Source: Actinokineospora alba (GTDB lineage: Bacteria; Actinomycetota; Actinomycetes; Mycobacteriales; Pseudonocardiaceae). Taken from it: 64,000 bases of DNA. Under the pieces are notes generated by a model. It had not been told where the DNA came from, did not search any database, and saw nothing but the letters and a program-made list of their open reading frames with translations. Shown here piece by piece: positions 16,402-25,250 of this stretch. How positions within the stretch are numbered: the first letter of the stretch is position 1; the number at the start of each line of letters is the position of its first letter. The position numbers were made by a program, and so were the translations under genes. The stretch covers positions 1,178,001 to 1,242,000 of the forward strand of contig NZ_SNXU01000001.1 of assembly GCF_004362515.1 (NCBI RefSeq), given 5' to 3'.

Positions 16402-18087
16402 CTATGGGGTGTGCAGCTGGGCGATGGTTGCGCGGAGGTGGGCGTGCAGTGGGCGCAGGATCGCCCGGTCGGCGCGCACTTCGATCACGCGTAAGCCGGG
16501 GGTCGGGGTGAGGGCCTCGGCGAGGGAAGCCGCGGAGTCGGCCACCGTGTGGGGCACGTGATAACCAGCACAAAGGCTGCGCAGGTCAGCGCCGTGCGGG
16601 GTGCCGAAGACGCGTTCGAAGCTGGCCGCGTGTTCGTCGGCGCCCTGTTCGAGCAGGGAGAAGATGCCGCCGCCGTCGTCGTTGAGGACGATCACCGTCA
16701 GGTTGGGGCGTTGCTCTTCGGGGCCGAGGAGCAGGGCGTTGAGGTCGTGCAGGAACGTCAGGTCGCCGATGAGGGCGTAGACCGGGCCGCCGGTGCCGAT
16801 GGCGGTGCCCGCCGCCGTGGAGACGTTGCCATCGATGCCGGCGACGCCTCGGTTGGCGTGGATGGTGAGGTCGGCGCGGTGGTCGGCGGCGACGTCGACG
16901 TCGCGGACCGGGTTGGAGGAGCCGAGGAACAGGGTCGCGCCCGCGGGGAGGGCGGCGACCACGTCGCGGGCGACGTGCAGGCCGGTGGGCCAGGGCTGGT
17001 CGTCGAGGACGGAGTCGACGGCCTTGACGGCGGCTTTCTCCGCGGCGCGCCAGCCTGCGAGCCAGGTGGGGTCGTAGTCGGTGACGTGGGTGAGGTCATC
17101 GTCGTCGAGCCAGCCGCGGACATGGGTGGCGACGTACTGCGGGTCCGTCCACTGTGGATGGTCGCCGATGCCGTAGACCGGCGCCCGGTCCATCAGGCCG
17201 CGCACCCCCCGGGACAGGGTGGGCCTGCCGACGACGATCACCGCGTCCGGTCGCAGGTGTTCGGGCAGGGCGCCGCTCCCGAGGAGCAGCGGGCCGCGGC
17301 GCAGGACGTGGGCGCCGCCGATGACCGCGGCTGCCGCACCCACGGGTTCGGCGACTACCGGCCAGCCCGCCTTCGCCGCCACGGCCGCCGCCGACGCGGC
17401 GCGGGCCGGGTCGCCGCTGCCGACGACCATCAGGGAACGGGCGGGCAGGGGGAAGTCGACGCGGTTGCCGGGGACGGTGCGGGCGGCCGAGGAAGTGGTC
17501 CAGCGGGAGCCGTCGGGGCGGCCGTCGAGGGTGTCGGGCCAGTCGGCGGCGTCGGTGGGGACGAGCGGCTCGCGGAAGGGGATGTTGAGCTGCACCGGCC
17601 GCCCGGTCTCGGCGCGCGCGACGCCACGGCAGACCAGCCCGCGCCACACCGGGTTCAGCCCCGCGCGCGCCTCCGCGACCGGAAAGTCGACGGCGACGGC
17701 GGAGCTGCCGAAGATGTTGCGCTGGTCGATGGTCTGGTTGGCGCCGGTGCCGTGCAGCTCCGGTGGGCGGTCGGCGGTGATCAGGAGCAGGCCGATGCCG
17801 GAGTGGTGGGCTTCGAGGACGGCCGGGTGCAGGTTCGCGACGGCGGTGCCGGAGGTGCAGACCACGGCGGCGGGGCGGCCGGTGGCCTTGCCGATGCCGA
17901 GGGCGAAGAAGGCGGCCGACCGCTCGTCGACGCGGACATGCAGGGTGAGCGCCCCGGCCAACGACGCCTTGTGGAGGGCGAAGGACAGGGCGGCGTTGCG
18001 GGAGCCGGGGCACAGGACGATGTGCCGCACGTCGTTGCGCACCAGCTCGTCGACGACGACGGTCGCCATCGCGGTGGACGGGTTCAC
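16402..18087 (-). CDS. menD: SEPHCHC synthase
   Basis: A 561-residue thiamine-diphosphate enzyme that condenses 2-oxoglutarate with isochorismate in the first committed step of menaquinone synthesis. CPGSRNAALSFAL (26-38) is the isochorismate-binding region, VDERSAAFFALG carries the catalytic Glu (E55), and the C-terminal GDLTFLHDLNALLLG with LNDDGGGIFSLL is the ThDP/Mg motif. GTG start at 18087. Upstream lies a repeat tract rather than an obvious promoter. Confidence 0.95.
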   Translation of the reverse strand: MNPSTAMATVVVDELVRNDVRHIVLCPGSRNAALSFALHKASLAGALTLHVRVDERSAAFFALGIGKATGRPAAVVCTSGTAVANLHPAVLEAHHSGIGLLLITADRPPELHGTGANQTIDQRNIFGSSAVAVDFPVAEARAGLNPVWRGLVCRGVARAETGRPVQLNIPFREPLVPTDAADWPDTLDGRPDGSRWTTSSAARTVPGNRVDFPLPARSLMVVGSGDPARAASAAAVAAKAGWPVVAEPVGAAAAVIGGAHVLRRGPLLLGSGALPEHLRPDAVIVVGRPTLSRGVRGLMDRAPVYGIGDHPQWTDPQYVATHVRGWLDDDDLTHVTDYDPTWLAGWRAAEKAAVKAVDSVLDDQPWPTGLHVARDVVAALPAGATLFLGSSNPVRDVDVAADHRADLTIHANRGVAGIDGNVSTAAGTAIGTGGPVYALIGDLTFLHDLNALLLGPEEQRPNLTVIVLNDDGGGIFSLLEQGADEHAASFERVFGTPHGADLRSLCAGYHVPHTVADSAASLAEALTPTPGLRVIEVRADRAILRPLHAHLRATIAQLHTP

Positions 18088-18167
18088 TCGACTCCATTCC
18101 GATCGACCACGAGCCGCCTGCCCGCGATCCCTGACTTGCGACTCGGAGGCGCGACCCTAGAGCCCGT

Positions 18168-18430
18168 GGCATCCGACCGAGACTTCGCTGACCAGCGACT
18201 AGCCGGCGCGAATGTTGAACTCACTCGCCCCGAAGGGCGACTCATTCGCCTGACAGGGCGACTCGCGATCACAACCCCAGAGGCCCCGGCACCCAAACGA
18301 AGGTTCACTGACCAGCGACCAGCCGCCGCGAATGGTGAACTCACTCGCCGGGAGGGGCGACTCATTCGCCTGACAGGGCGACTCGCGATCACAACCCCAG
18401 AGGCCCCGGCATCCGGTCGAAGGTTCGCTG
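18168..18430. repeat. 120-bp tandem repeat, about 2.2 copies
   Basis: Units begin at 18168, 18288 and 18408 (spacing exactly 120) with GGCAYCC; the third is truncated. Each unit includes GCGAACTC-, GCGACTC- and TGAACTCAC-type words spaced by about 21 bases, the same word family seen at 18474-18700, 38865-40258 and 58611-58801. A degenerate unit may extend upstream to about 18130. No convincing reading frame. It occupies the region upstream of menD. Confidence 0.85.
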
Positions 18431-18473
18431 ACCAGCGGTGAGGCGGTGCCGGGCGAGCCCCCGCGAATCGTGA

Positions 18474-18703
18474 ACTCGCTTGCCGGGAGGGGCGACTCGC
18501 TTGCCGGGAGGGGCGACTCGCTTGCCGGGAGGGGCGACTCGCTTGCCGGGAGGGGCGACTCGCTTGCCGGGAGGGGCGACTCGTTTGCCTGGCGGGGGGA
18601 CTCGCGGGTGCCGACCGGGCACTCGGGGTCGCGAATGGTGAACTTGGGGTCGCGAGCGTGGGACTCGGGGTCGCGGAGGTGGGACTCGCGGGTGGGGTGG
18701 GGG
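18474..18703. repeat. 21-bp tandem repeat and degenerate continuation
   Basis: Five identical copies of the 21-base unit ACTCGCTTGCCGGGAGGGGC(G) at 18474-18578, then a variant at 18579-18599. From 18600 to 18693 the GACTCG word continues at irregular spacing. The tract ends in GACTCGCGGGT 11 bases before the stop of the next gene at 18704. Period equals about two helical turns. Reading frames through it are artefacts of the repeat. The whole 616-base gap 18088-18703 holds only these repeats. Confidence 0.9.
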
Positions 18704-20020
18704 TCACGGGAGGGTGGGGGCTGGGAACAGGACCTGCGTGCGCAACGCCCAGCGGGCTATGGAGGTGCCGGCGTCGGTGAGGCCTACGCGGCGGGCGTTC
18801 CAGTCGGCGTCGAGGGCGTCGAGGGTTCGTAGGGTTCTGAGGAAGCGGGAGCCTGCTTCGCGGGCGTGGGCTTCGCCCAGGGGGAGGCCCGCTGGGTCGG
18901 TCCACGAGTCTTCGGCGAAGACGTGGGCGATCTTGGCGAAGATGCGGTCCGGGGCCATCCGGTCTTCCAGGAGCAGCGCGCCGAGGGCTACTTCCTGGAT
19001 GACGGCCATGGCGGGGCGGTCGGTGGCGACGATGGTCTCCCCCACGGCCATGAGCAGGGCGTCCGGGTCGTCGACGACGGTGTCGCCGCGGTCGGTGAGG
19101 AGGAGCCTGGGACCCGCGCGTTCGACCAGGCCGAAGTCGGTGGCCAGTTCCCGCAGGAGGCGGATCGGGGGCCAGGCGGACTCGCCGCGGCCCGACGCCG
19201 GGGTTTCGCGGCAGGTGGGCATGACGGCCGCGAGTTCGGCGACCAGGGCGGTGGGCAGGTAGCCCCGTTCGGTGAGGCGGGCGCCCTTGCCGCGGCAGGC
19301 GTCGAGGAGGGTTTCCAACGCTGGGAGGTCGTAGCCCGCGGCCTCGGGTGGCCTGCGGACTTCGGGGCGCAACCTGACGAGGACCTCGCGGCGGGTCTGG
19401 CTGCCGCGGCCGAGGATCCACGAGTCGAGGCGTTCGTCGAGGAGTTTGCCGAACCAGGTGTCCTCGCCGCTGGTGTCCGGGCTCATCAGCAGCCGCAGCA
19501 CCAGCTCGACGCGTTCGGGGTCGTCGGTGGCGTCGGCGCGCAGGGTGCCCGCGTCGATGGCTTCCTCGAGCATGCGCCCGGCGGCGGCGCGGAGGGCCTG
19601 TTCGACGTCGCCCGCGTGGTCTGACCAGGTCAGGGTGGGTGGGTCGGGCGGGTAGACGCCGGAGGAGCGCCAGGCCCGCTCGACCAGGCCGCGGTAGCGG
19701 TCGTCGTCGCGGGCGGCGTCGAGGATGGCGTGGGTGGTCTCGTCGCGGCAGAGGCAGGCGTAGTCGCGGTGGCCGAGGAGGTCGAGCAGCTCGGCGAATG
19801 CCTCGCAGGTGTCGTGCAGGTCGTCGAAGGCCTCGGCGCCGTCGGGGCGGCGGGCGGCCAGCGGCAGCGTGCCCCACACCATCTGCTGGACCTCGTACTT
19901 GGTGACCTTGGTCGGGTGGGCCGCTGTCGCGCGCATCACCTGCCAGAGGGCGTGCGCGTGCTTCGCCGCGGTGTCGTCCCGCGCGCGAATCACTTCCAGA
20001 GCCGAGTCGAGGTCGTGCAC
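18704..20020 (-). CDS. Conserved-looking hypothetical protein
   Basis: A 438-residue soluble protein that I do not recognise. It is mostly helical in appearance, rich in Arg/Asp/Leu, with no membrane segment or signal peptide. The stretch ATAAHPTKVTKYEVQQMVWG near the N-terminus and two LTERGYLP / LTDRGDTVV segments that look like winged-helix strands are visible, so a DNA- or RNA-related role is possible but unproven. GTG at 20020 is chosen because the next upstream codons would run toward the divergent menB gene. Codon usage matches neighbours. Confidence 0.65.
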   Translation of the reverse strand: MHDLDSALEVIRARDDTAAKHAHALWQVMRATAAHPTKVTKYEVQQMVWGTLPLAARRPDGAEAFDDLHDTCEAFAELLDLLGHRDYACLCRDETTHAILDAARDDDRYRGLVERAWRSSGVYPPDPPTLTWSDHAGDVEQALRAAAGRMLEEAIDAGTLRADATDDPERVELVLRLLMSPDTSGEDTWFGKLLDERLDSWILGRGSQTRREVLVRLRPEVRRPPEAAGYDLPALETLLDACRGKGARLTERGYLPTALVAELAAVMPTCRETPASGRGESAWPPIRLLRELATDFGLVERAGPRLLLTDRGDTVVDDPDALLMAVGETIVATDRPAMAVIQEVALGALLLEDRMAPDRIFAKIAHVFAEDSWTDPAGLPLGEAHAREAGSRFLRTLRTLDALDADWNARRVGLTDAGTSIARWALRTQVLFPAPTLP

Positions 20021-20091
20021 ACCCCCAGCTTTACACGGCGACCCCGAACCCCGCGAACGACTGTCCACAGGTGCGCCGGCATGCTCGCGGT

Positions 20092-21003
20092 GTGGCTGAC
20101 CGCGATGTATCCGAGCTGTTCGACCCGGCGCAGTGGCGCGAGATCGACGGGTTCGACTTCACCGACATCACCTACCACCGCGCCGTGGACACGGGCGCCG
20201 TGCGGATCGCGTTCGACCGGCCCGAGGTGCGCAACGCGTTTCGGCCGCACACGGTCGACGAGCTGTACCGCGCGCTCGACCACGCGCGGATGAGCTCCGA
20301 TGTCGGCTGCGTCCTCATCACCGGCAACGGCCCGTCCGCCAAGGACGGCGGCTGGGCCTTCTGTTCCGGCGGTGACCAGCGCATTCGTGGCCGCACCGGC
20401 TACCAGTACGCCTCCGGCGAGACCGCCGAGACGGTCGACCCGGCGCGCGCGGGCAGGCTGCACATCCTGGAGTGCCAGCGGCTGATCCGGTTCATGCCGA
20501 AGGTCGTCATCGCGGTCGTCCCCGGCTGGGCCGCGGGCGGCGGGCACAGCCTGCACGTGACGTGCGACCTGACCCTGGCCAGCACCGAGCACGCCCGGTT
20601 CAAGCAGACCGACGCCGACGTGGGCAGCTTCGACGGCGGCTTCGGCTCGGCGTACCTGGCGCGGCAGGTCGGGCAGAAGTTCGCGCGGGAGATCTTCTTC
20701 CTTGGCCGGACGTACACCGCCGATGACATGGTCAAGATGGGCGCGGTCAACCAGGCGGTGCCGCACGCGGAGCTGGAGGCGACCGCGCTGGAGTGGGCGC
20801 GGGAGATCAACGGCAAGTCGCCGACGGCGCAGCGGATGCTGAAGTACGCGTTCAACGCGATCGACGACGGGTTGGTGGGCCAGCAGATCTTCGCCGGCGA
20901 AACCACCCGGTTGGCCTACATGACCGATGAGGCCGTCGAGGGCCGCGACTCGTTCCTGGAGAAGCGGGACCCGGACTGGTCACGCTTCCCGTACTACTAC
21001 TGA
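20092..21003 (+). CDS. menB: 1,4-dihydroxy-2-naphthoyl-CoA synthase
   Basis: A 303-residue crotonase-fold enzyme that closes the naphthoquinone ring from OSB-CoA. FDRPEVRNAFRPHTVDEL, FCSGGDQRIRG, the oxyanion loop VVPGWAAGGGHSLHV and DVGSFDGGFGSAYLARQVG are diagnostic of MenB rather than other crotonases. GTG at 20092 (VADRDVSELFDP) gives the usual N-terminus. It is transcribed divergently from the unknown gene at 18704-20020, with about 70 bases between. Confidence 0.95.
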   Translation: MADRDVSELFDPAQWREIDGFDFTDITYHRAVDTGAVRIAFDRPEVRNAFRPHTVDELYRALDHARMSSDVGCVLITGNGPSAKDGGWAFCSGGDQRIRGRTGYQYASGETAETVDPARAGRLHILECQRLIRFMPKVVIAVVPGWAAGGGHSLHVTCDLTLASTEHARFKQTDADVGSFDGGFGSAYLARQVGQKFAREIFFLGRTYTADDMVKMGAVNQAVPHAELEATALEWAREINGKSPTAQRMLKYAFNAIDDGLVGQQIFAGETTRLAYMTDEAVEGRDSFLEKRDPDWSRFPYYY

Positions 21004-21058
21004 TCGACCCGGCACGGCTGTGACCGGCGCGAGCGGGCGTGGCGGCGGCGGGGGTGGG

Positions 21059-21955
21059 TTAGTCGGCGGTGGCTGCTCGACGGTGGGCGGCCTTGCCTGC
21101 CAAGTACTGCTCGTGGTCCACGCACAGGCGGGACCACAGGACGTCTCGGCGGTCCGCGCCGATTTCCGGGAGGGACAGGCCGAAGACGTTGCCCAGCAGA
21201 CCGAAGTAGTCGGCCCGGTCGTCGATCGTGGTGTGGGTGACGCCGGTCGCGGTGGTTTCCTTGTACAGGCGGCCGCGTAGTTCGCGGATGGTTTTGGCGT
21301 CGCGGTTTGACACCGTGACCACGCGGACGAAGCCGGATTCCGGGGACGTGCACAGGTGGTCGTGCTTGGCGAGGAAGTCCTCGACCTTCGCCTGCGCGGG
21401 CGCGAAGTCCATGCCGAGAAACGACCCGCGCCCATCGTGGTCGAGGCGCCAGCCGCCGGGGACGACCTCGGATGGGCGTAGCGCGAAGGTGTACGGCGCC
21501 TGCTCGTACACGCCCTCCACCAACGGGATCGGCTCGTGCAGGCCGTCGCCCAGGCCCGCGTCGACCATCCAGGGGCCGCCGTCGAGGCCCTGGACTTCGA
21601 TCACCAGGTGGTTGGCGCTGGCGCCGGGCGCGTCACCCACAGCGCCCTGGACGCCGCCGACCCGCCAGTGGACGTCGAAGCCGAGCCAGTCGAGCAGGGT
21701 GCTGAAAGCGCCGTTGAGGTGGTAGCAGTAGCCACCCCGGCCGCGCAGGAGGTAGCGCAGGGAGTCCAGTGGCTCGACCGTTCGCTGCTCGCCGAGGGCG
21801 ATCCACACCGTCTCGTACGGCACGCGTTCCACCTGGAGGCGGTGCAATTCGAAGAGGGTGTCCAGGGTCGCAGGCGGCGGGGTGCGTAAGCCGAGCCTTG
21901 TGAGATAGGCATCGCGCAGCGGCTCGTTCACCTGTCGCCCCCAGGTTTTGGTCAT
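21059..21955 (-). CDS. nat: Arylamine N-acetyltransferase
   Basis: A 298-residue NAT-family enzyme with the Cys-His-Asp triad at C77 (RGGYCYHLNG), H116 (ASANHLVIEV) and D132 (WMVDAGLGDG). It transfers acetyl groups from acetyl-CoA to arylamines or hydrazines; in actinomycetes relatives also act in secondary metabolism. It lies between menB and menE on the opposite strand, converging on menB and diverging from menE with 12 bases between starts, so promoters overlap. Confidence 0.88.
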   Translation of the reverse strand: MTKTWGRQVNEPLRDAYLTRLGLRTPPPATLDTLFELHRLQVERVPYETVWIALGEQRTVEPLDSLRYLLRGRGGYCYHLNGAFSTLLDWLGFDVHWRVGGVQGAVGDAPGASANHLVIEVQGLDGGPWMVDAGLGDGLHEPIPLVEGVYEQAPYTFALRPSEVVPGGWRLDHDGRGSFLGMDFAPAQAKVEDFLAKHDHLCTSPESGFVRVVTVSNRDAKTIRELRGRLYKETTATGVTHTTIDDRADYFGLLGNVFGLSLPEIGADRRDVLWSRLCVDHEQYLAGKAAHRRAATAD

Positions 21956-21967
21956 CGCCAGAGGCTA

Positions 21968-23119
21968 GTGGTGGAAACTGTGTATATGCACGACCTGCGA
22001 GTTCTCGATCCGGACACATCCGAGTTCATGAAGGCGCTGCGGGCGGCGCTGGACGGGTCGGGGCCCGCCGTGCTGCCGGTCGCCGCGGGGCAGTCCGCAG
22101 TGGACATGGCGCCGGACCACCCGCTGGAACCCGACACGGCGCTGATCGTGCGCACCTCCGGCTCCACCGGGACACCCAAGGGCGTGCTGCTGTCGGCGGC
22201 GGCGCTGCGGGCCTCGGCGGAGGCGACCCATGAGCGCCTCGGCGGGTCGGGGACCTGGCTGCTCGCGATGCCCGCCCACCACATCGCCGGTGTGCAGGTC
22301 CTGGTGCGGTCGATCGTGGCGGGCACCGAACCGGTGCGGATGCCCCGGACCGCGTTTCGCCCCAAGGTTTTCACCGAGTCGGCCTCGGACGCGCTCGGTT
22401 CGCTCGGCCCGGTCTACACCGCGCTTGTCCCGACCCAACTGGCCAGGATCGTCGAGGACGGCGGCGACGCCCTGGCCGCGCTGCGCGCCTTCGACGCCGT
22501 TCTGGTCGGCGGTGCCGCCGTGTCCGCCGCAACGCTGCTGCGTGCGCTCGACGCGGGCGTCCGCGTCCGCACCACGTACGGCATGTCCGAGACAGCGGGC
22601 GGCTGTGTCTATGACGGACTCCCGCTGGCAGGCGTGGGCGTGCGGATCGCCGACGGGGTGATCGAGCTGAGCGGCCCCATGCTGGCGAACGGCTACCGAC
22701 TGGACCCGACGGCCACCGCAGAGTCCTTTGTAGACGGATGGTTTCGCACCTCGGACACCGGCGAGTTCCGCGACGGAGTGCTGCGCGTGTTCGGCCGGGT
22801 CGACGACATGATCAATACCGGCGGGGTGAAGGTCGCGGCGGCCGCTGTCGAGAATGTCCTTACCGCGCAGGGAAATGTCGCCGAAGCCTGTGTCGTCGGG
22901 GTGCCGGACGCGGAGTGGGGGCAGCGGGTCGTGGCGGCCCTGGTGCTGACGGGCGCGGTGGATGAGGACGAGCTGCGGTCTGCGGTGCGGGCCGAACTCG
23001 GTGCCCCCGCGGCACCCAAGGAATTCCGAGCCATGGACGCGCTACCGCTGATCGGGCCGGGGAAACCGGACCGGCGGGCGTTGGTCGAGATGTTCTGTTC
23101 CCAGGGCGGGAACGGCTAG
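21968..23119 (+). CDS. menE: o-Succinylbenzoate-CoA ligase
   Basis: A 383-residue short ANL-superfamily ligase. The P-loop-like AMP motif VRTSGSTGTPKG lies at 61-72; TYGMSETAGG, WFRTSDTGEF and GRVDDMINTGGVKV follow in order, and GPGKPDRRAL near the C-terminus carries the catalytic Lys. The short N-terminus is typical of actinobacterial MenE. GTG at 21968 is annotated; the in-frame ATG at 21986 is possible. With menB, menD, menA, menG and menJ it gives most of the menaquinone pathway here; menF and menC are not in the window. Confidence 0.93.
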   Translation: MVETVYMHDLRVLDPDTSEFMKALRAALDGSGPAVLPVAAGQSAVDMAPDHPLEPDTALIVRTSGSTGTPKGVLLSAAALRASAEATHERLGGSGTWLLAMPAHHIAGVQVLVRSIVAGTEPVRMPRTAFRPKVFTESASDALGSLGPVYTALVPTQLARIVEDGGDALAALRAFDAVLVGGAAVSAATLLRALDAGVRVRTTYGMSETAGGCVYDGLPLAGVGVRIADGVIELSGPMLANGYRLDPTATAESFVDGWFRTSDTGEFRDGVLRVFGRVDDMINTGGVKVAAAAVENVLTAQGNVAEACVVGVPDAEWGQRVVAALVLTGAVDEDELRSAVRAELGAPAAPKEFRAMDALPLIGPGKPDRRALVEMFCSQGGNG

Positions 23120-23184
23120 CGCGATGGGGTGGAATCGGCGCGCGCGGACACCGGGCGGCACAAGAAGTCCCTAGCGTGTGGGGA

Positions 23185-24084
23185 ATGGGAGCGAGAAACC
23201 GGGCTAGCGTGCGCGAGCTGGGCGATTTGTTGCGGGAACACCGGGAGGCGGCGGGGCTGACGCTGCGGGACCTCGCGCCGAAGTTGGGGCGGTCCATCGC
23301 GCATCTGCACCGGATCGAGACGGGGGTGCGCGGATGCACTTCGGAGACGGAGGTCGTGCACTACCTGGCGACCTGCGGGGCGCGGTATCAGGACGTGGAA
23401 CGGCTGATCAAGGTGTGCCGAGAGGCCGCTGATGACCGGGGCTACTGGATCGCGCCGCACGGCCAGTGGATGACGGACTCGCTGCGATCCCTGATCTTCC
23501 ATGAGGCAACAGCCGAGCGGTGCGTGAACTACGAACCCGAGGTGATCCCGGGACTCCTCCAAACCGAGCCCTACATCCGCTCGCTCTTCGCGCGGGAGGA
23601 CATCTCGGAATCCGATCGCGACGCATGGGTGCGCGCGAGGATGGAACGACAGCGAATCCTGTTCCGCAACAACCCGGCGAAGTTCACGTTCTTCGTGCAC
23701 GAACGGGCGTTGCGGCTGGAGGTCGGCGACTACCGGACCATGGCGGAGCAACTGCTCGCGATGGTGTTCTTCTCCGACCAACGCAACATCACCATCCGCG
23801 TGGTGCCTTCGGCGACCCGGCATCGGGGACTCTTCGGAGGTTCGTTCCTGCTGCTCACCTACCCCCGGTTCCGATCACTCGTCTTCCTCGATGGCCTGGT
23901 GACGGGCCTGTTCATCGAAGATCCCGAGTATGTGACTGCCTACCGTTCACTCCTTCCGCAGATAGCCAAGGCGGCGCTGAGTGCGGGAGAATCCCGGGTG
24001 CTGTTCGCCGAACTGGCGGACGAGTACGACCGGGCGGAAGGCAGCTGGGATGACGAGTGCCAGGTGGCGCAAGAGCAGCTTTAG
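23185..24084 (+). CDS. XRE helix-turn-helix regulator with DUF5753 (Scr1-type)
   Basis: A 299-residue regulator. The N-terminal helix-turn-helix (LGDLLREHREAAGLTLRDLA, then IAHLHRIETG) is followed by the DUF5753 effector domain beginning around YEPEVIPGLLQTEPYIRSLF. This pairing with a DUF397 gene is abundant in actinomycetes and often linked to development or antibiotic production. ATG at 23185; GTG at 23176 is in frame. The DUF397 gene overlaps its 3' end by 35 bases. Confidence 0.88.
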   Translation: MGARNRASVRELGDLLREHREAAGLTLRDLAPKLGRSIAHLHRIETGVRGCTSETEVVHYLATCGARYQDVERLIKVCREAADDRGYWIAPHGQWMTDSLRSLIFHEATAERCVNYEPEVIPGLLQTEPYIRSLFAREDISESDRDAWVRARMERQRILFRNNPAKFTFFVHERALRLEVGDYRTMAEQLLAMVFFSDQRNITIRVVPSATRHRGLFGGSFLLLTYPRFRSLVFLDGLVTGLFIEDPEYVTAYRSLLPQIAKAALSAGESRVLFAELADEYDRAEGSWDDECQVAQEQL

Positions 24085-24223
24085 CAGCGGTTCGCAGAAC
24101 AACTGCGTCGAGGTGTCCCTAGCAGTGGAACACGCGCGCGTGCGCGACTCGAAGAACGCGACCGGGCCAATCCTCGCTGTGAACGCCCAAACCTGGCAGG
24201 CCCTCCTCCGATGGGTCGAATAA
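24050..24223 (+). CDS. DUF397 small protein
   Basis: A 57-residue DUF397 protein: RWRKSSFSSGSQNNCVEVSL, then VRDSKNATGPILAV and a final TWQALLRWVE, the complete family pattern. It starts inside the preceding DUF5753 regulator in another frame, so the two are co-translated. Members act as partners or antagonists of the Scr1-like regulator. It was too short to stand out by length, but the domain match is clear. Confidence 0.9.
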   Translation: MTSARWRKSSFSSGSQNNCVEVSLAVEHARVRDSKNATGPILAVNAQTWQALLRWVE

Positions 24224-24226
24224 GGA

Positions 24227-24997
24227 TCAGTGACTGAGGCCGACAGCCTCCCGCCGCTGGGCCTCGGTGAGGGCGACTCCCTCCACGTTCGCGCCGGTGA
24301 AGTCCGCCTTCGACAGGTCGGCGCGGGTGAAGTCGGCCAGGGCCAAGTTGGTCGCCATCGTGTACTTGCCGCCCGTGCGGGTGTCGAGTTCGGCCGAGGT
24401 GAACTTGGTCGACGCCAGCTGGGCCCCGGTGAAGTCCGCGCCGATCATGCTCGAGCTGGTGAACACGGTGTTCCAGAAGATGGACTCGCGCAGCTTCGTT
24501 CTCCACAGCAGGGACCGGCCGAGGTCGGCGTCGTTGAAGTTGGCGTTGCCGAAGTCGAGGCTGCTGAGGTTCGCTCCGCGTAGGCAGGTCTTCGACAGGT
24601 CCAGCCGATTGACGCTGTCGAACTTCGTGGCACGCCTGCCGATGACGGTGAGGGCCGACTGGACATCGACGGCCAGGACCGGTTCCGCGACGAGCACCTG
24701 CGGACACGAGGACAGCGGAGCCTGGGTGCGGACGAACGCGGTCAGGATCTCCATGATCGTGGAGTGGTCGCGCGGCGAGTCCTGCGCGAGCCGTTCGAGG
24801 GCGTAGATGCCGCCGTGGCGCACGGTGAGCTTCTCGGAGGCGAGCTGCTCGACGGCCTTGCCGAACCGGTCGGTGACCTGCTGGGTGCCGCTCGCCTGGA
24901 GCGACTGGTTGGTGAAGTACAGGGCGGCGATGGCGGCGATCGCCGTCAGCAGCGACGCGAGCGTCGTCCATTCGAAGGTCCGCGGTCTTCGTTCCAT
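24227..24997 (-). CDS. Membrane-anchored pentapeptide-repeat protein
   Basis: A 256-residue protein with one N-terminal membrane segment (about 11-28), a helical part (ALERLAQDSPRDHSTIMEIL, about 65-100) and a C-terminal pentapeptide-repeat solenoid. Repeats of the A(D/N)LxX type are visible: LRGANLSSLDFGNANFNDADL, SMIGADFTGAQL and LADFTRADLSKADFTGANVEG. Such beta-helices can mimic DNA or act as scaffolds; no function can be assigned. ATG at 24997 is chosen as it starts just before the membrane segment. It converges on the DUF397 gene with 3 bases between stops. Confidence 0.82.
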   Translation of the reverse strand: MERRPRTFEWTTLASLLTAIAAIAALYFTNQSLQASGTQQVTDRFGKAVEQLASEKLTVRHGGIYALERLAQDSPRDHSTIMEILTAFVRTQAPLSSCPQVLVAEPVLAVDVQSALTVIGRRATKFDSVNRLDLSKTCLRGANLSSLDFGNANFNDADLGRSLLWRTKLRESIFWNTVFTSSSMIGADFTGAQLASTKFTSAELDTRTGGKYTMATNLALADFTRADLSKADFTGANVEGVALTEAQRREAVGLSH

Positions 24998-25028
24998 AGT
25001 TCGATGATCGCGAACCTTCGCCGGGATG

Positions 25029-25250
25029 TCACCGGGTCTGGCCGTGGCTGAGCAGGTCACCGGGCTGGCAGTCGAGCACCGCGCACAGCCTGCTCAGGGT
25101 GCTGAACCGGACCGCCCGCGCCCGGCCGTTCTTGAGCACCGACAGGTTCACCAGCGAGATCCCCGCCCGGTTCGACAGTTCGGTCAGGGTCATGCCGCGC
25201 TCGGCCAGAACCCGGTCGAGGTGAACGGTGATCTCGTGGTGGTCCGTCAC
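25029..25250 (-). CDS. Small XRE/YozG-type transcriptional regulator
   Basis: A 73-residue single helix-turn-helix protein: VHLDRVLAERGMTLTELSNRAGIS then LSVLKNGRARAVRFSTLSRLC and DCQPGDLL. The GTG start overlaps the stop of the DUF2975 gene by 4 bases (GTGA), the usual arrangement of YozG-type regulators with DUF2975 membrane proteins. It probably represses its own operon through the CGATAA repeats upstream. Confidence 0.88.
   Translation of the reverse strand: MTDHHEITVHLDRVLAERGMTLTELSNRAGISLVNLSVLKNGRARAVRFSTLSRLCAVLDCQPGDLLSHGQTR

Noticed and set aside
18446..18832. Plus-strand frame encoding repeated SLAGRGD peptides
   Set aside because: It is a direct translation of the 21-base repeat and runs into the antisense of the gene at 18704; no start signal.
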